Positions 1-12,887 of a stretch of 64,000 bases of DNA are shown in pieces. How positions within the stretch are numbered: position 1 is the first letter of the stretch; each line of letters starts with the position of its first letter. Made by a program: the position numbers and the translations under genes. Under the pieces are notes generated by a model. That model did no database searches. It had not been told where the DNA came from and saw only the letters and a program-made list of their open reading frames with translations. Source of the stretch: Epiperipatus broadwayi (lineage: Eukaryota; Onychophora; Udeonychophora; Euonychophora; Peripatidae); NCBI GenBank assembly GCA_028023455.1, contig JAQFVV010006273.1, positions 870,001-934,000 of the forward strand, written 5' to 3'.

Positions 1-1077
1 TCATATCAACTGACTATAAAGTGTATAATTCAGTAGCAGAAGAATAATAACTGAAATATGTAATGTTTCAACATTTTTCTTTAAAATAAAAGGATTTCAC
101 AAAATGTCAAGAAATTTTTAGTTTTAAAACTACTACTTAAATATGTAACAATTTAGGAAACACTTTATTTTACCCAAATTTGGTAAATAAAAAAACACAA
201 TGCCTTTACTTGACTGAGTTAAGTAAACATTAAAAATTTAGGCTAAAAAATTGATTATAACTGATTAGTAGATACTTTACACAGCCTTAATAAATAATAA
301 TCGGCCTATATTTATTTTATAAACAGATGGAGTATAAAAAGAGTGTTAACTTTAGAATTATTAAAATTAATGATGCTTTTTACTTTCTTTTATAAACACA
401 ATGTTTATAATTTATCATTTAAATTAATGAAAATATTCAGACTTCTCATGTCAAAATCTTGTATAAAAATAAAATAATCACGCCAACCATCTAATGATAA
501 AGAAAGGTTGAGTTTTTATCAGCTACAAAAACTTTCCCTTAAGCTGTAGATATCTTTTAAGAAAAAAAAATGTAAAATTAGAAATTATATCTTGCAGCAA
601 AAAAAAAAAACTTTATAGGTCTGGTTAATGATGGGTTATTGTGAGTGGGCTAATATTCTTTTTTTTTTTTAATTTTGTTTCTGGTCTAAGAAATATTTTC
701 TTGGTAAACAATAACATACTAGAGAAACTAAAAATATTTTGCAAAACTACATGCATTTTAAACAAATTAAATAAAATGATAAATATAAAATGCTTTACAG
801 AATATATTAATACACATATATGCAAGGCACATAGATATGCTATAGACTAAAAGGCAATTGCTTCAGGGACTGATTGATTGACAAAGGGTGATAGTGCTGC
901 TGTATTATGTTAATGCAAATTTATTTTATCATTAAACATGCCAGATTCATCCACTCAGTATGTTTGAAAATCAGACAACTACTGCCTATTTGGTGTTCCA
1001 GGGAAACAGAGATGTTTAATGTTGGCTTATCTAGTACCAAAAAAGTCACAATAATTCTGTTTCTATATAGTTGATTT
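1..1077. other. AT-rich non-coding sequence
   Basis: This stretch holds homopolymer A and T runs and no reading frame with codon structure or a recognisable motif. The two overlapping open frames of about 66-69 codons near 625-850 lie on opposite strands over the same T-rich tract and look like chance frames. No RNA gene was seen. Confidence 0.6.
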
Positions 1078-2161
1078 TTTTTTTCATATTTGCACTGTAA
1101 AAATTTAAAATGTTAAATTAATTTTTTTAAGAAGTTATATTGCAACATAGACAATGATTATATTAATAAAATACTTCCATCATTTTTTTCTTTTTTTCAA
1201 AACTTGATTCATTTTCATAATTGAATCATTAAAAAATCCACATAACACTCTGGTGATTGTAATTATTTTATATATATAGTCATTTTCAAAAGTCTGAAAA
1301 TTATACAAAAAACAAAGATCTAAGAAACAACTTGATAAATTAATAAATTATTATTATAATAATCTTTTTTTAAATATTTATTTACTTACAAGTTTTATCT
1401 TATAATATTAGATATATTTCCAGCTGACATAAAAATAATCAAAATTTTGAAAAGAAATAAGAAAAAATAATTAATTTATTAAGGTGAAATTTTAAATATA
1501 TATATGATATTTTCTCATTTTTTATTTAAATTTTTCTTTTATTTTAAAATATAAAATTGAATTGTATAGCTAAATATATATAAAGTAATATAATTTTTGC
1601 AATATGCTGTACTATTGAAATATACAGAATTTACAAATCATAAAGATTTTTAAGAAAAAATGGATGTGAATGAACAAAAGTAATTAACAATTGTGGGGTG
1701 TTTCTGGTAATGACTTACTAAAAACTAATATTGAAACTAGTGAAATGCATGTTTTTCAATGAAAGTTATACAAATAAAAGATTAAATAATAGAGATAAAA
1801 AAAAAGTAAAAGACATGCTTTCATTTATATTGCACTAAAAACAAAAAAAAAAAGTTTTTTCAATCAAAATTGGATTTTTTAGATTTAACATGAAATAAAA
1901 GCACGGGGGGGGGGTGCAGAATAGGAATTGATTAAACCTCAATTTTAAAATTCTATTCTAACTTAAAAATGATTCAAAAGTTTACAAACAAATATACCAA
2001 CAAACAGATTTTCTAACTTAAATAAACATATTTAATTAAAGTAAATTTTTAATTTGTTAAGATGTGGTTATTTAAATAACTATATATATATTTAGCAAAT
2101 TTTGATTATTTATTTAATCATTGAAATTATCGAAAATTTAATATAATTATCAAATTATTAT
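1078..2161 (+). repeat. Interspersed repeat R, forward copy, part 1
   Basis: This segment is similar, in reverse complement, to 20296-20860 (matching about 1078-1560) and to 17780-18122 (matching about 1550-2161). Examples are the tract around 1200-1240 containing attgaatcatt and the tract near 2085-2110 containing gcaaattttgatta. By eye the identity is roughly 75-85 percent with small indels. It continues at 12892 after the gypsy element, so it is one older repeat interrupted by the LTR retrotransposon. It contains a 10-bp G run at 1905-1914 and no coding frame. I cannot assign it to a class. Confidence 0.65.
2158..2161. repeat. Target-site duplication of the gypsy element, left
   Basis: TTAT immediately precedes the TG of the 5' LTR and is repeated at 12888-12891 directly after the CA of the 3' LTR. 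The inverted paralogue of the flanking repeat has the same site once (ATAA at 17774-17777 on the plus strand). This confirms both the length and the position of the duplication. Confidence 0.85.
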
Positions 2162-4747
2162 TGAAGCAGTCGGATCTGAGTTCGATCCTAGCTTCATGTT
2201 ATTTACCCTAATACTAACCTTAAATTTCCGATGCAATGGGGCTTTATACGTTCAATCCACGCTAATTTCCATAATGAATAACTTATTTCAAATGTGTAGT
2301 AAAATTAATTAGTTTAGTTTAAATTTGATCAATTCTCTAAATAAATTCATGATAAAATATTCATGAATTTATATATATTAAATTGCGTGGATTGTGCGTA
2401 TATATATTTGTAAATATTAAATATATATAATTGTTCGAAAGTTTCATTGCGTCGGGAATACTTGTTTTTTTCACCTTTAAATAATTTGTAAAGTTTCGTA
2501 GATTAAAAGCTACATTCCTTCGATAAGCTTTAAAATTCTTAAAAACAATAGTAAAGTTTTATGAATTGGAAAAAGATAAGGATTCATTTTTCTAATTAAA
2601 TCATTTTCAAATCTTAAGAATTCATTTTCAATTAGAGAAGGAATTCAAGCTAATTAGTTTGAAAGCCTTATCGAATGAATGTATTTGAAAACAACTAATT
2701 ATAAACACATTGATAATAAAATGAGCGCTAGCCTTAAGGCATTGGGACAATGTATATAGCCCTGAAAAGTCGGGAGAAAAAAAAGCTAGCTTTGTTGTAG
2801 AGTAGTGCAGTGAACTCTGTGCATATTAATTTGTATTTCATCATGATAGAGGGCTAGAACATCAGGAACCTGGCTACGGTTCCTAAAGTCCCGAGAAATC
2901 TTCAATGGAGCTGCTGAACCTTTTTCCGGACCGATCATTCTGCTAAAATTATGAAAGCTACTAAAATACTGTTCCAGTAGTCAACCAATGATGCCTACGT
3001 TTTCAACAACTTGGAGGAGTAACTTAAGGACAAGCACGGAAGGGTAATATATTTCTCTAATGAACGTTAAACTTTCTGGCCAGTTCGAACTTTATTTTAC
3101 ACTCCTTATTAAGAGCTCCTTTATTCTTTAATGTAAAAATCTTTATAAAATGCTACTATAAATTTATATTGTAATTCTTTCAATCTCTAGTCTTTAAACT
3201 TTTCTTTTCTTACCTGGCGGTTCATTTAATATATATATTTGTATGCTTTATTAATGTCGTTTATTTAAAATTATATGCCAATAATCTTTCAACTCGATGA
3301 GCTCCTTTGTTCCATTTGCCTCACGCAAATAAGATAATATAAATTTTAAATAGTTATTCTCGCCCATTAGAACTAAATTTATAAGTTCTATTAATCATCG
3401 AGTCGAAAGAAAATATTACATGTTTACTATTTTTATAATTGGCTAATAATAAATTATTAGCTCCGTTTTTCACCTATGTCCCCAGCTCCTAAGTTACAAG
3501 TGTTTATATACTCACAAAATGTTAAAATATTGATTTCTTGTTCCACTAATATATATTTATTCGAATATAACCTTAAATGTTTTTATTGCAAAAAGGGTCG
3601 ATAAAGGGTTAAATGTATTTTAATTCCACTTTTGTTATTTTATATTAATATTCAGGAAGGGCACGATATTAGGGCATAATTAATATAGTTTATAAATGTT
3701 TTAAAATAGTTCGATAAAAGCTCGTTTGACTTTAATTAATTGGTCAAGTCATCACGTAGAGCATTCTACATGGGTTTTATTTTTCAACGATGACTATCAA
3801 GTCATCATCATCGAACGTTGCTGACGTAAGGCAATCTTCCGCTCCGTTAGGCTGGTCGGTGATCATATTCTCTTATTTAAATTTCTAGAGGAAGAAAGTA
3901 CTTCCTTTCCTATTCATTAGTCAAAGGGCGTAAGACTTGCCAAATGCAAGCCGCCATAGGACTTCGATCATCTTTCAATTTTACTCTCTGCCTTGTAATT
4001 CGTCAGTACCGTTGCATCTTTGTTCCGGTAAAACCCGCTCCGTGCTCGTAATTCGTGATGAAGTGATTTAAATTAAAGTCGAACCAATTCTCAAATATAT
4101 TTAGTTTAAATCAGTTTTCAAATCAAGATTAAAGTTATGCCTTAAAATACGTTTTGCTCTTCATGAATAGATTCCCGAATGTGAAATATAAATCTCACAT
4201 TCCACCGTAATAAAATTAGAGCAATCATTTCCGTTCTAAATGAGTACCTTTATCTGCCTTTATATTTCTCGTTGGGGGCATAGACATAGAATTCCATGCT
4301 GTGTGATACTTGTTGGCATATGATAAGGACCGCCACTCTTATTATATTTGTAAATTCTCTTAAAGACTAGAGGTAATTAATGCAATCTATATTTTATTGA
4401 AACAAAACAAATTATTCTTATTAAATATTTTCTAACATACTTGGTTTCTCAGTTCATCATTCTTTTTATAATTATTTAAATGTTAATACTCGCTGTCTGT
4501 GTTGGCAACCCGAACATACATATGATTCGATTAAAAAAAAAAGTATTTAAAGTATTTTAATTCTTAAATCTTAGTGTCAGTTCAGGAGTCTCTAGTCCTC
4601 ACCAACCGTTGAGCTAGTTCTTGGCGCATAGCACTGTGCCGTCGATGTCTGCTATCTGAGCTGTTGAGTTGGGTTTGAATTCAGTTTTGGTTCATCTGAG
4701 TTCGAATCCGATTTGACTTGCGGTGGTGGTGGGTTTCGACCGGTACA
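2162..4747 (+). repeat. 5' LTR of the gypsy element
   Basis: This LTR is 2586 bp, begins TGAAGCAGTC, ends GGTACA and is paired with 10286-12887. It is unusually long for a gypsy LTR. It holds no long open frame. Internal inverted repeats occur, for example an AT-rich palindrome around 2343-2375 and a longer-range pair, ctttcaactcgatga near 3288 against tcatcgagtcgaaag near 3396. Differences from the 3' LTR are mostly single bases and short indels. Promoter and polyadenylation sites cannot be placed with confidence. Confidence 0.95.
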
Positions 4748-6266
4748 TGGTTATGTTTTTGGCTGCCCAATCGTTGTGGCTCAACTTAATAAACCCCACA
4801 CATGCCCTGGAGATTAGAATTGTGATTTTAGTTACTCAGTTAATTGAAATCCCAATAAAGTAAATGTTTCTGTAGAGTGATATTTTTTTTTAAAAAAAAG
4901 TGTTATATATATACTGAAATGATTTAATAAATTAAAATACCATTTTCTAATTCCTTCTTATAAAAATGTTTTCAAGATTATTTTTTTAAATGTTCATTCA
5001 GTAAAAGATTCGTTAGTTAAAATAATTATTCATATGTATATATATTAATTATACGTGTACTATATCAGTATATATATATTATACGTTTGTGTTATACGCG
5101 TTCGTGACAATAGGAAAAATATCGTTAGCAAAGTAGTAAGAGTCCATAGATCAAAGCATTGGGGTAAAATAAATGAAATATTTTGTCTTTCCGATAAATG
5201 AAATGTTTTTCTGTGTCAAAATTAATTATGTTTATCTCAGTTGTTATAATTAAAAATATCCAATATGATATCATAAAAGTCTTAATTTCAAAGTATTGCT
5301 TGCTAGCATATATATTAAATGTTCGCTCCGTATTTTTAGTAGTCTCAAAGCAAGGCGAAGACCTTCAAACTGGGAATTATCTGTCAAGCGGTCCGATGCA
5401 GTGTGACATTACGCTTTAATGACAATAATTTCTAGAGTAACCTCAAAGCAGGTGAAGACCCTTTGTGTACACCAAGCAGCCAGATGCAGTTGGCAAAATG
5501 CTTAAATGTTTTGCACGCTTTCATGCTAGCAAGAGTTAGAATAATATCCCAATAAAAGTTCTTGTAATATTAATTTTGACATTTCTTTGTGTGTGTGAAG
5601 CCTCATGCTTAGTAATATTTGAACTCCTATATTGAAATTCAGGTCAGGAACGCGTTAGCTGTTATTCATTAATAACTATTCATCATCAATCAATTGTTTT
5701 ATCAAAAATTAAGTCAATCATATGTGGTTTGGGGGTCAATGGGTTATATCACATGCCCTATTGATTTCATTTTGCTCACTGGCGCCCATATAAATAAATT
5801 TGTCAGCAAATTTGATTGTCAGCACAGTAGTGGGTCAATCGCCATAATAAAAAAAACCAAGTGTGTTCAATACAGAATGATTTGTTGTATCTGCTAATAC
5901 ATAATATTTGTATATCACTGTATAGTTTTTTTTTTCAGACATGGGAGAACAGAACAGTTGAACAAAGGGAAAGTGAATAATGTTTTTTCTTATCTTTAAT
6001 ATTTTAGAATAAAATACATGTCTCACTCAAAGAGTTAATATAAAGAGCTAACTAAGAAAACGTAGGTAAACCAAAAAAAGGCAGATTACATAGATTGGGG
6101 AAATAATATGCAGCAGCTGGTGAAGATTGGGACAATGGACCTGTAGTCAGATACCTAGTTAAAATTACTGAAGAAAAAAATATTTTTTTAAGCATACAGA
6201 GAGTACTATAAGTTGGTTCGCAGTGTTTATTATATTGTTTATTATATTATGTTCTTATGTTCAAAA
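4748..6266 (+). other. Gypsy leader with primer-binding-site position
   Basis: The sequence after the LTR starts with TGG (4748-4750), as expected where the CCA end of a tRNA primer pairs, but the following bases did not match a tRNA I can name. The 1.5 kb leader is non-coding. It contains a diverged short duplication: ctcaaagcaaggcgaagacc near 5343 and ctcaaagcaggtgaagaccc near 5442. Each copy is followed by a gatgcagt motif about 40-45 bases downstream. Open frames here (5198-5419, 5694-5897) look like chance frames, because they match no gag motif and use non-ATG or isolated starts. Confidence 0.6.
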
Positions 6267-8435
6267 ATGGGAAAGCCACTGGAAAATTCAATGACCTTTC
6301 AATACCCGTTGATTCAAATCATAGATTTTTACGGTGGATTCTGGGAAGATCCTCAGCAACATATAGACAGTTTAGCCAATGCTTTTGCAATAGAAACTCT
6401 GGATAATGTTCAACAAATAATAATTGCTCGTTACCATTTGAAAGCCGTGGCCGAAGACTGGTGGGGCGCGATAGAGAAGAAGCCGGACACTTTTGAACAA
6501 TATTGTCACAAGCTTCTAAAAACATTCTGGAGTGAAGAGAAGCAAGAAAACTTGTTGCGTGACCTCATTAATGAACAGTTTTCAGTAAATAAGGGAAATA
6601 CCTACGACCGATTTTTTTTACAACAGTCAGCCAAATTTCGCTCATTGTCCAGTTTTAACTTTCCAGAGTCTCCAATTGTACGTATGATAGGATACAACAT
6701 GCCACGAGAAATTCGGAAACTTATGATTGGTAGTCAGATTAGTACTATCTACGAAATGACGAATTTCTTAGAAGAAGTGGATAAACATTTTAGATCTCCA
6801 GACCCAAGTTACGGAAAAGACACTCCAGCCCCAACCATTAATCAAATGACTAATCTAATCTCTGAGAAAGATAATGAGGGACATCAGATAACTCATTTGT
6901 GTCCCATTATCGAAATAAATGTAGAGGAGAGCAGAGTATCAGCCTTGATTGATTCGGGCAGTCAAGCATCCATTGTATCTGCGGCATGGATCGGAAACTT
7001 AAAAAAGAGACGCGAGATAATGCAACTCCCAACCCGTCCGATCCAAATGACCTTGGCTAATGGGAAAAAGGTGTCAAGTGAAAACCATCAAGTGTGGTTG
7101 GAGGTTGAAATCAACAAAAGGCTAGTAGGACATACCTTTCTTATTATGACAGGGCTCATATATGATGTAGTATTGGGTTCCGACTTTTTGATTCAAAACC
7201 ACGGCATTATTGACTACCCTAAAGGTAGATGCTCATTTGGAAATGAAACCGTCAACTTTAAAACATCACTCCACCGAGAAGGAAACCATGAAAGTTGCCT
7301 AATCCAGCCAGTTGATCTTTCAATGATTGACAAAAAGGTTGAAGAATCCATTATTACTGAACCGGATGATACCGAACAAATGCGGGAAATCCTCAAGAAA
7401 TATGCCATAATTTTCTCTCCAATGCCAGGCGAGATTACAGGGTACACCCACCGAATCAGAGTGAAAGAAGAAACTTACATCCAGTCCAAAACATACCCGA
7501 TTCCATTTCAGTATAAAGATGAAGTAGAAGCACAGATAAAACAAATGATCGAATGGAATATTGTCGAGCGCAGCCCTTCTCCGTATAACAACCCATTGGT
7601 CGTCGTCAAGAAGAAAAATGGAAACTTGCGGCTATGCTTGGATGCCCGGAGGTTAAACAGCATCACTATACCGGAAAGAGATGCTCCCCCTCCTATCCAA
7701 GAAGTACTTGTACGATTAGCTGGGAAGACAGTATTTTCAACATTAGATTTAACCGCCAGTTACTGGCAATTGAATCTCGATCCAAGGGACCGGAAATACA
7801 CTGCATTTCGGTACGGTGGCTACACGCACGTTTTTAAAAGGGTTCCCTTCGGACTTATTAATAGTGGAGCAGGCCTTATGCGCTGTTTGAGGCAGGTCCT
7901 TTCTGAAGAAGTACAAAAACAGATGGTATGCTATGTTGATGACATTGTAATCATCTCAGAAGATGTGAAGGAACACTTACAACATTTGGAAAGGTTCCTG
8001 AATGAATGCAGAATGAAGAATATCACAGTGAACTTAGAAAAAAGCCGTTTTGCTATTGGGGAGATAACCTTCCTTGGTCATGTCATTAACAAACATGGTA
8101 TCAAGGTACATCCAGACAAAGTTGCAGCCATAGAGAAGTTTCCAACCCCGACTACTCGGAAACAGATCCGATCATTTCTTGGACTTTGCAACTTTTATCA
8201 CAAGTTCTATCCAAACTTTGCCCAGGAAACTAGGAATCTTATAGACCTCATAAAAAAAAACGAAAGTGGGAATGGACCCCATTCCATGACCAGGAACATA
8301 AAAGAAAACTTTCTACGGGCAGTTATGCTGCACCACCCTGATTTTAGCCGGCCTTTTACGTACAAACTGACAGCAGCAAGCAAGGGCTGGCAGCTGTTTT
8401 GTTTCAAAAGGGTGATTCTGGTGAACATCAAGTGA
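6267..8435 (+). pseudogene. Gypsy gag-protease-reverse transcriptase, frameshifted at its 3' end
   Basis: I take the ATG at 6267 (MGKPLENS) as the start; the frame opens upstream but without a better start. Residues about 1-200 resemble a retrotransposon gag domain, including the LKAVAEDWW segment. No CCHC zinc knuckle is visible before the protease. The aspartic protease motif LIDSGSQAS has its Asp at residue 229 and is followed by the flap-side motif VVLGSDFL. Reverse transcriptase shows RLCLDARRLN, the STLDLTASYWQ segment, the catalytic YVDD at residues 556-559 and the FLGHVI thumb motif. The frame runs into RNase H (TAASKG), where the usual first catalytic Asp is Ala. A one-base loss near 8385 then sends it to a stop at 8433-8435. 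The protein would act in the cytoplasmic virus-like particle. It is a single gag-pro-pol frame without a gag/pol frameshift. Confidence 0.92.
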
Positions 8436-10012
8436 TATATTTTTGCAGTCGTGCTTTAAAGGGTTCTGAAATACATTACACCACCACTGAGCAAGAAACT
8501 CTTGCCATAGTATGGGCATGCCAGAAATTCCGGCAATTCCTTCTAGGATCAGAAGTTGTCATCATAACTGACCACCGATGTCTAGAATTTCTTAATAAGA
8601 GTTTCCTCACCAACGACCGACTCATTAGATGGAGCTTGGTCCTCCAACAATTTCAGTATAAGATCCAATATTGCCCAGGACCAGAGAATGTGGTGGCTGA
8701 CATTTTAAGTCGCCATCCAGTACAAATGAGCATACAGAACCCAAAAATAAACGATCAATCCTTAAAAATTATGGTCACCAAAACATTGAGTCCCGCCGAG
8801 GCCGAGCTAAGGAATCTTGCATACTGGCAGGGCATACAATATCACCACATTATTCTGGAGTTGTCCAAGACCCAGAGTAAGGACAAGAACCTACAAAGCA
8901 AATACACTCACTTTCGGGTCAAGGAGGGTATTTTACAGACCAAAACTGGGGACTATAGTGCACCATGGAAAACTATGGTCCCAGATAGGCTGAGACCATC
9001 CTTACTTAGACATATTCATCAAATCATTGGGCACTACGGACCAAGAAAGACAGAAGAGGCAGTGCATCGTCAGTTCTACTGGCCAGGAATGTACAATCAG
9101 ATTCTCACTACTATTAGACAATGTGACATCTGTGCTGCCACTAAATTTCCAAATAAATCATATGCAGGAGGTATGAAACCAGTGATGGCCACAAGACCAA
9201 ATGAAATCCTCGCTATAGACCATTATGGGCCTCTTCCCAAATTTAGGACCGTTCAATACTTGCTTGTCACATATGATATTTTTTCAAAGTATGTTCAAAT
9301 TTACCCAGTGCGAACCACAAATTCATGAAATGCCATTCGGGCTCTAAAGGATAAGCAATTTTCTGAGGTAGGTAAGCCTGAGACCATATTATCAGATCAT
9401 GGCTCAGCGTTCACCTCAAAAGAGTGGAAGAATTGGACAAAAAAACAAAAGGTAAATCATCGTCTGACATCAATTAGAAACCCGCAGTCCAACCCATGTG
9501 AAAGAGTTATGAGAGAAATTAGTCAACTCTTTCATGTGTGCGTATCTACAGATCATCGGAGATGGGTGGATAAAGTTCCATATGTTATGGACTGCATTAA
9601 TAATACAATGAATGAGTCAACGGGTTTCGCACCTACACGTCTTCACTATGGGCAGCCATGTCAGGCCATTTTTTCTTCACTATTACCAAAAGATGAAATA
9701 TGTATTAATCCAATAACTGACCAAGATATGGCCAGAAAGCGGCTAGCGCAGATGGCCCAGAGTCGAATAAAAAGAGGTAGGATGCAACATTACTATTTTA
9801 AAGTTGGGGATCAAGTTTGGTTAAGATCACCAAGAACTAGTAATGCCCCTAAGAAAGAATTCAAAAAATTCTTCCCATTATACAGTGGGCCGTATGAAAT
9901 AATCAAGGATTGCCATGACAATGCATTTTTGCTAAAGGGAAAGGGACTCCAGGGGGTTTACAATGCCAGACAGTTAAAACCATATGTACCACCTGATCCA
10001 GGGAAACAGTAA
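8387..10012 (+). pseudogene. Gypsy RNase H and integrase, second part of pol, one in-frame stop
   Basis: This is the continuation of pol in the next frame, starting inside RNase H (LAAVLFQ). RNase H shows the Glu-containing YTTTEQETLAIVWA, ITDHRCLEFL and VADILSRHP. The integrase has an H2C2 zinc-binding domain (HQIIGHYG ... CDICAATK, about 9018-9147). Its catalytic D, D and E codons are at 9218, 9395 and 9500, in IDHYGPL, SDHGSAF and NPCERV. A GPY/F-like motif (PLYSGPYEI) lies near 9878-9904. A TGA at 9326-9328 interrupts the integrase core, and the frame is otherwise open from 8387 to the TAA at 10010-10012. Integrase would insert the cDNA into chromosomes. With the frameshift and the stop, this copy cannot make a complete enzyme by standard decoding. 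Confidence 0.93.
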
Positions 10013-10271
10013 GATAAACTGTGGAGATAGATATATATATACATAAGACCAACTGACATGACCATAGGAAAATGAGACTTAATAAACGGACCGATTTTTT
10101 TAACTTGTTATAAGCGGAATATTCAAAAAATTGATCGCAGTGAGACATGTATAATTTTTGTAGCTTGGGCAGGTTATATTAGTCACACTCATGCTGTTCT
10201 CCCAGAGTCTATACACTTATGCAACTATATCCTGCGTAAGTAAAGTCTTTTTTTTTTCATTGTTTTTTTTT
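10013..10271 (+). other. Gypsy 3' untranslated region
   Basis: This lies between the pol stop and the polypurine tract. No envelope-like frame is present. It contains an alternating AT stretch near 10030. Confidence 0.6.
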
Positions 10272-10285
10272 GAAGTGAAAAGAAA
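10272..10285 (+). promoter_or_regulatory. Polypurine tract of the gypsy element
   Basis: The tract gaagtgaaaagaaa directly abuts the TG of the 3' LTR and follows a T-rich run. This is the position and composition expected for the plus-strand primer of an LTR retrotransposon. There is one T within it. Confidence 0.75.
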
Positions 10286-12887
10286 TGAAGCAGTCGGATC
10301 TGAGTTCGATCCTAGCTTCATGTTATTTACCCTAATACTAACCTTAAATTTCCGATGCAATGGGGCTTTATACGTTCAATCCACGCTAATTTCCATAATG
10401 AATAACTTATTTCAAATGCGTAGTAAAATTAATTAGTTTAGTTTAAATTTGATCAATTCTCTAAATAAATTCATGATAAAATATTCATGAATTTATATAT
10501 ATTAAATTGCGTGGATTGTGCGTATATATATTTGTAAATATTAAATATATATAATTGTTTGAAAGTTTCATTGCGTCGGGAATACTTGTTTTTTTTCACC
10601 TTTAAATAATTTGTAAAGTTTCGTAGATTAAAAGCTACATTCCTTCGATAAGCTTTAAAATTCTTAAAAACAATAGTAAAGTTTTATGAATTGGAAAAAG
10701 ATAAGGATTCATTTTTCTAATTAAATCATTTTCAAATCTTAAGAATTCATTTTCAATTAGAGAAGGAATTCAAGCTAATTAGTTTGAAAGCCTTATCGAA
10801 GGAATGTATTTGAAAACAACTAATTATAAAAAAACACATTGATAATAAAATGAGCGCTAGCCTTAAGGCATCGGGACAATGTATATAGCCCTGAAAAGTC
10901 AGGAGAAAAAAAAGCTAGCTTTGTTGTAGAGTAGTGCAGTGAACTCTGTGCATATTAATTTGTATTTCATCATGATAGAGGGCTAGAACATCAGGAACCT
11001 GGCTACGGTTCCTAAAGTCCCGAGAAATCTTCAATGGAGCTGCTGAACCTTTTTCCGGACCGATCATTCTGCTAAAATTATGAAAGCTACTAAAATACTG
11101 TTCCAGTAGTCAACCAATGATGCCTACGTTTTCAACAACTTGGAGGAGTAACTTAAGGACAAGCACGGAAGGGTAATATATTTCTCTAATGAACGTTAAA
11201 CTTTCTGGCCAGTTCGAACTTTATTTTACACTCCTTATTAAGAGCTCCTTTATTCTTTAATGTAAAAATCTTTATAAAATGCTACTATAAATTTATATTG
11301 TAATTCTTTCAATCTCTAGTCTTTAAACTTTTCTTTTCTTACCTGGCGGTTCATTTAATATATATATTTGTATGCTTTATTAATGTCGTTTATTTAAAAT
11401 TATATGCCAATAATCTTTCAACTCGATGAGCTCCTTTGTTCCATTTGCCTCACGCAACAAGATAATATAAATTTTAAATAGTTATTCTCGCCCATTAGAA
11501 CTAAATTTATAAGTTCTATTAATCATCGAGTCGAAAGAAAATATTACATGTTTACTATTTTTATAATTGGCTAATAATAAATTATTAGCTCCGTTTTTCA
11601 CCTATGTCCCCAGCTCCTAAGTTACAAGTGTTTATATACTCACAAAATGTTAAAATATTGATTTCTTGTTCCACTAATATATATTTATTCGAATATAACC
11701 TTAAATGTTTTTATTGCAAAAAGGGTCGATAAAGGGTTAAATGTATTTTAATTCCACTTTTGTTATTTTATATTAATATTCAGGAAGGGCACGATATTAG
11801 GGCATAATTAATATAGTTTATAAATGTTTTAAAATAGTTCGATAAAAGCTCGTTTGACTTTAATTAATTGGTCAAGTCATCACGTAGAGCATTCTACATG
11901 GGTTTTATTTTTCAACGATGACTATCAAGTCATCATCATCGAACGTTGCTGACGTAAGGCAATCTTCCGCTCCGTTAGGCTGGTCGGTGATCATATTCTC
12001 TTATTTAAATTTCTAGAGGAAGAAAGTACTTCCTTTCCTATTCATTAGTCAAAGGGCGTAAGACTTGCCAAATGCAAGCCGCCATAGGACTTCGATCGTC
12101 GACTAGCGATCATCTTTCAATTTTACTCTCTGCCTTGTAATTCGTCAGTACCGTTGCATCTTTGTTCCGGTAAAACCCGCTCCGTGCTCGTAATTCGTGA
12201 TGAAGTGATTTAAATTAAAGTCGAACCAATTCTCAAATATATTTAGTTTAAATCAGTTTTCAAATCAAGATTAAAGTTATGCCTTAAAATACGTTTTGCT
12301 CTTCATGAATAGATTCCCGAATGTGAAATATAAATCTCACATTCCACCGTAATAAAATTAGAGCAATCATTTCCGTTCTAAATGAGTACCTTTATTTGCC
12401 TTTATATTTCTCGTTGGGGGCATAGACATAGAATTCCATGCTGTGTGATACTTGTTGGCATATGATAAGGACCGCCACTCTTATTATAATTGTAAGATAT
12501 CTTAAAGACTAGAGGTAATTAATGCATTCTTTATTTTATGAAACAAAACAAATTATTCTTATTAAATATTTTCTAACATACTTGGTTTCTTAGTTCATCA
12601 TTCTTTTATAATTATTTAAATGTTAATACTCGCTGTCTGTGTTGGCAACCCGAACATACATATGATTCGATTAAAAAAAAAAGTATTTAAAGTATTTTAA
12701 TTCTTAGATCTTAGTGTCAGTTCAGGAGTCTCTAGTCCTCACCAACCGTTGAGCTAGTTCTTGGCGCATAGCACTGTGCCGTCGATGTCTGCTATCTGAG
12801 CTGTTGAGTTGGGTTTGAATTCAGTTTTGGTTCAGCTGAGTTCGAATCCGATTTGACTTGCGGTGGTGGTGGGTTTCGACCGGTACA
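10286..12887 (+). repeat. 3' LTR of the gypsy element
   Basis: This LTR is 2602 bp, begins TGAAGCAGTC and ends GGTACA. It is nearly identical to the 5' LTR. Differences seen include an extra AAAA near 10830, loss of three bases near 11457, a 14-base addition near 12098-12111 with a duplicated cgatc, and several changes around 12480-12540. Confidence 0.95.

Larger units (their letters stand above)
2162..12887 (+). mobile_element. Ty3/gypsy LTR retrotransposon, nearly complete, coding region broken
   Basis: The element is about 10.7 kb long. It has LTRs at 2162-4747 and 10286-12887, a 4-bp TTAT target duplication, a leader, one gag-pro-pol reading frame and a purine-rich tract before the 3' LTR. 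The domain order protease, reverse transcriptase, RNase H, integrase is diagnostic of Ty3/gypsy. The integrase carries a GPY/F-type C-terminal segment. There is no envelope-like frame between the end of pol (10012) and the 3' LTR. The LTRs differ by only about twenty small changes by eye, so the insertion is fairly recent. A frameshift near 8385 and a stop at 9326-9328 break pol. Confidence 0.95.

Noticed and set aside
6213-6266. Upstream start of the gypsy polyprotein
   Set aside because: The frame opens at a TTG with a low-complexity Tyr/Ile-rich leader. The ATG at 6267 precedes the first gag-like sequence.
10013-10285. Envelope gene in the gypsy element
   Set aside because: Only about 270 bases lie between the pol stop and the 3' LTR, and no frame is present.
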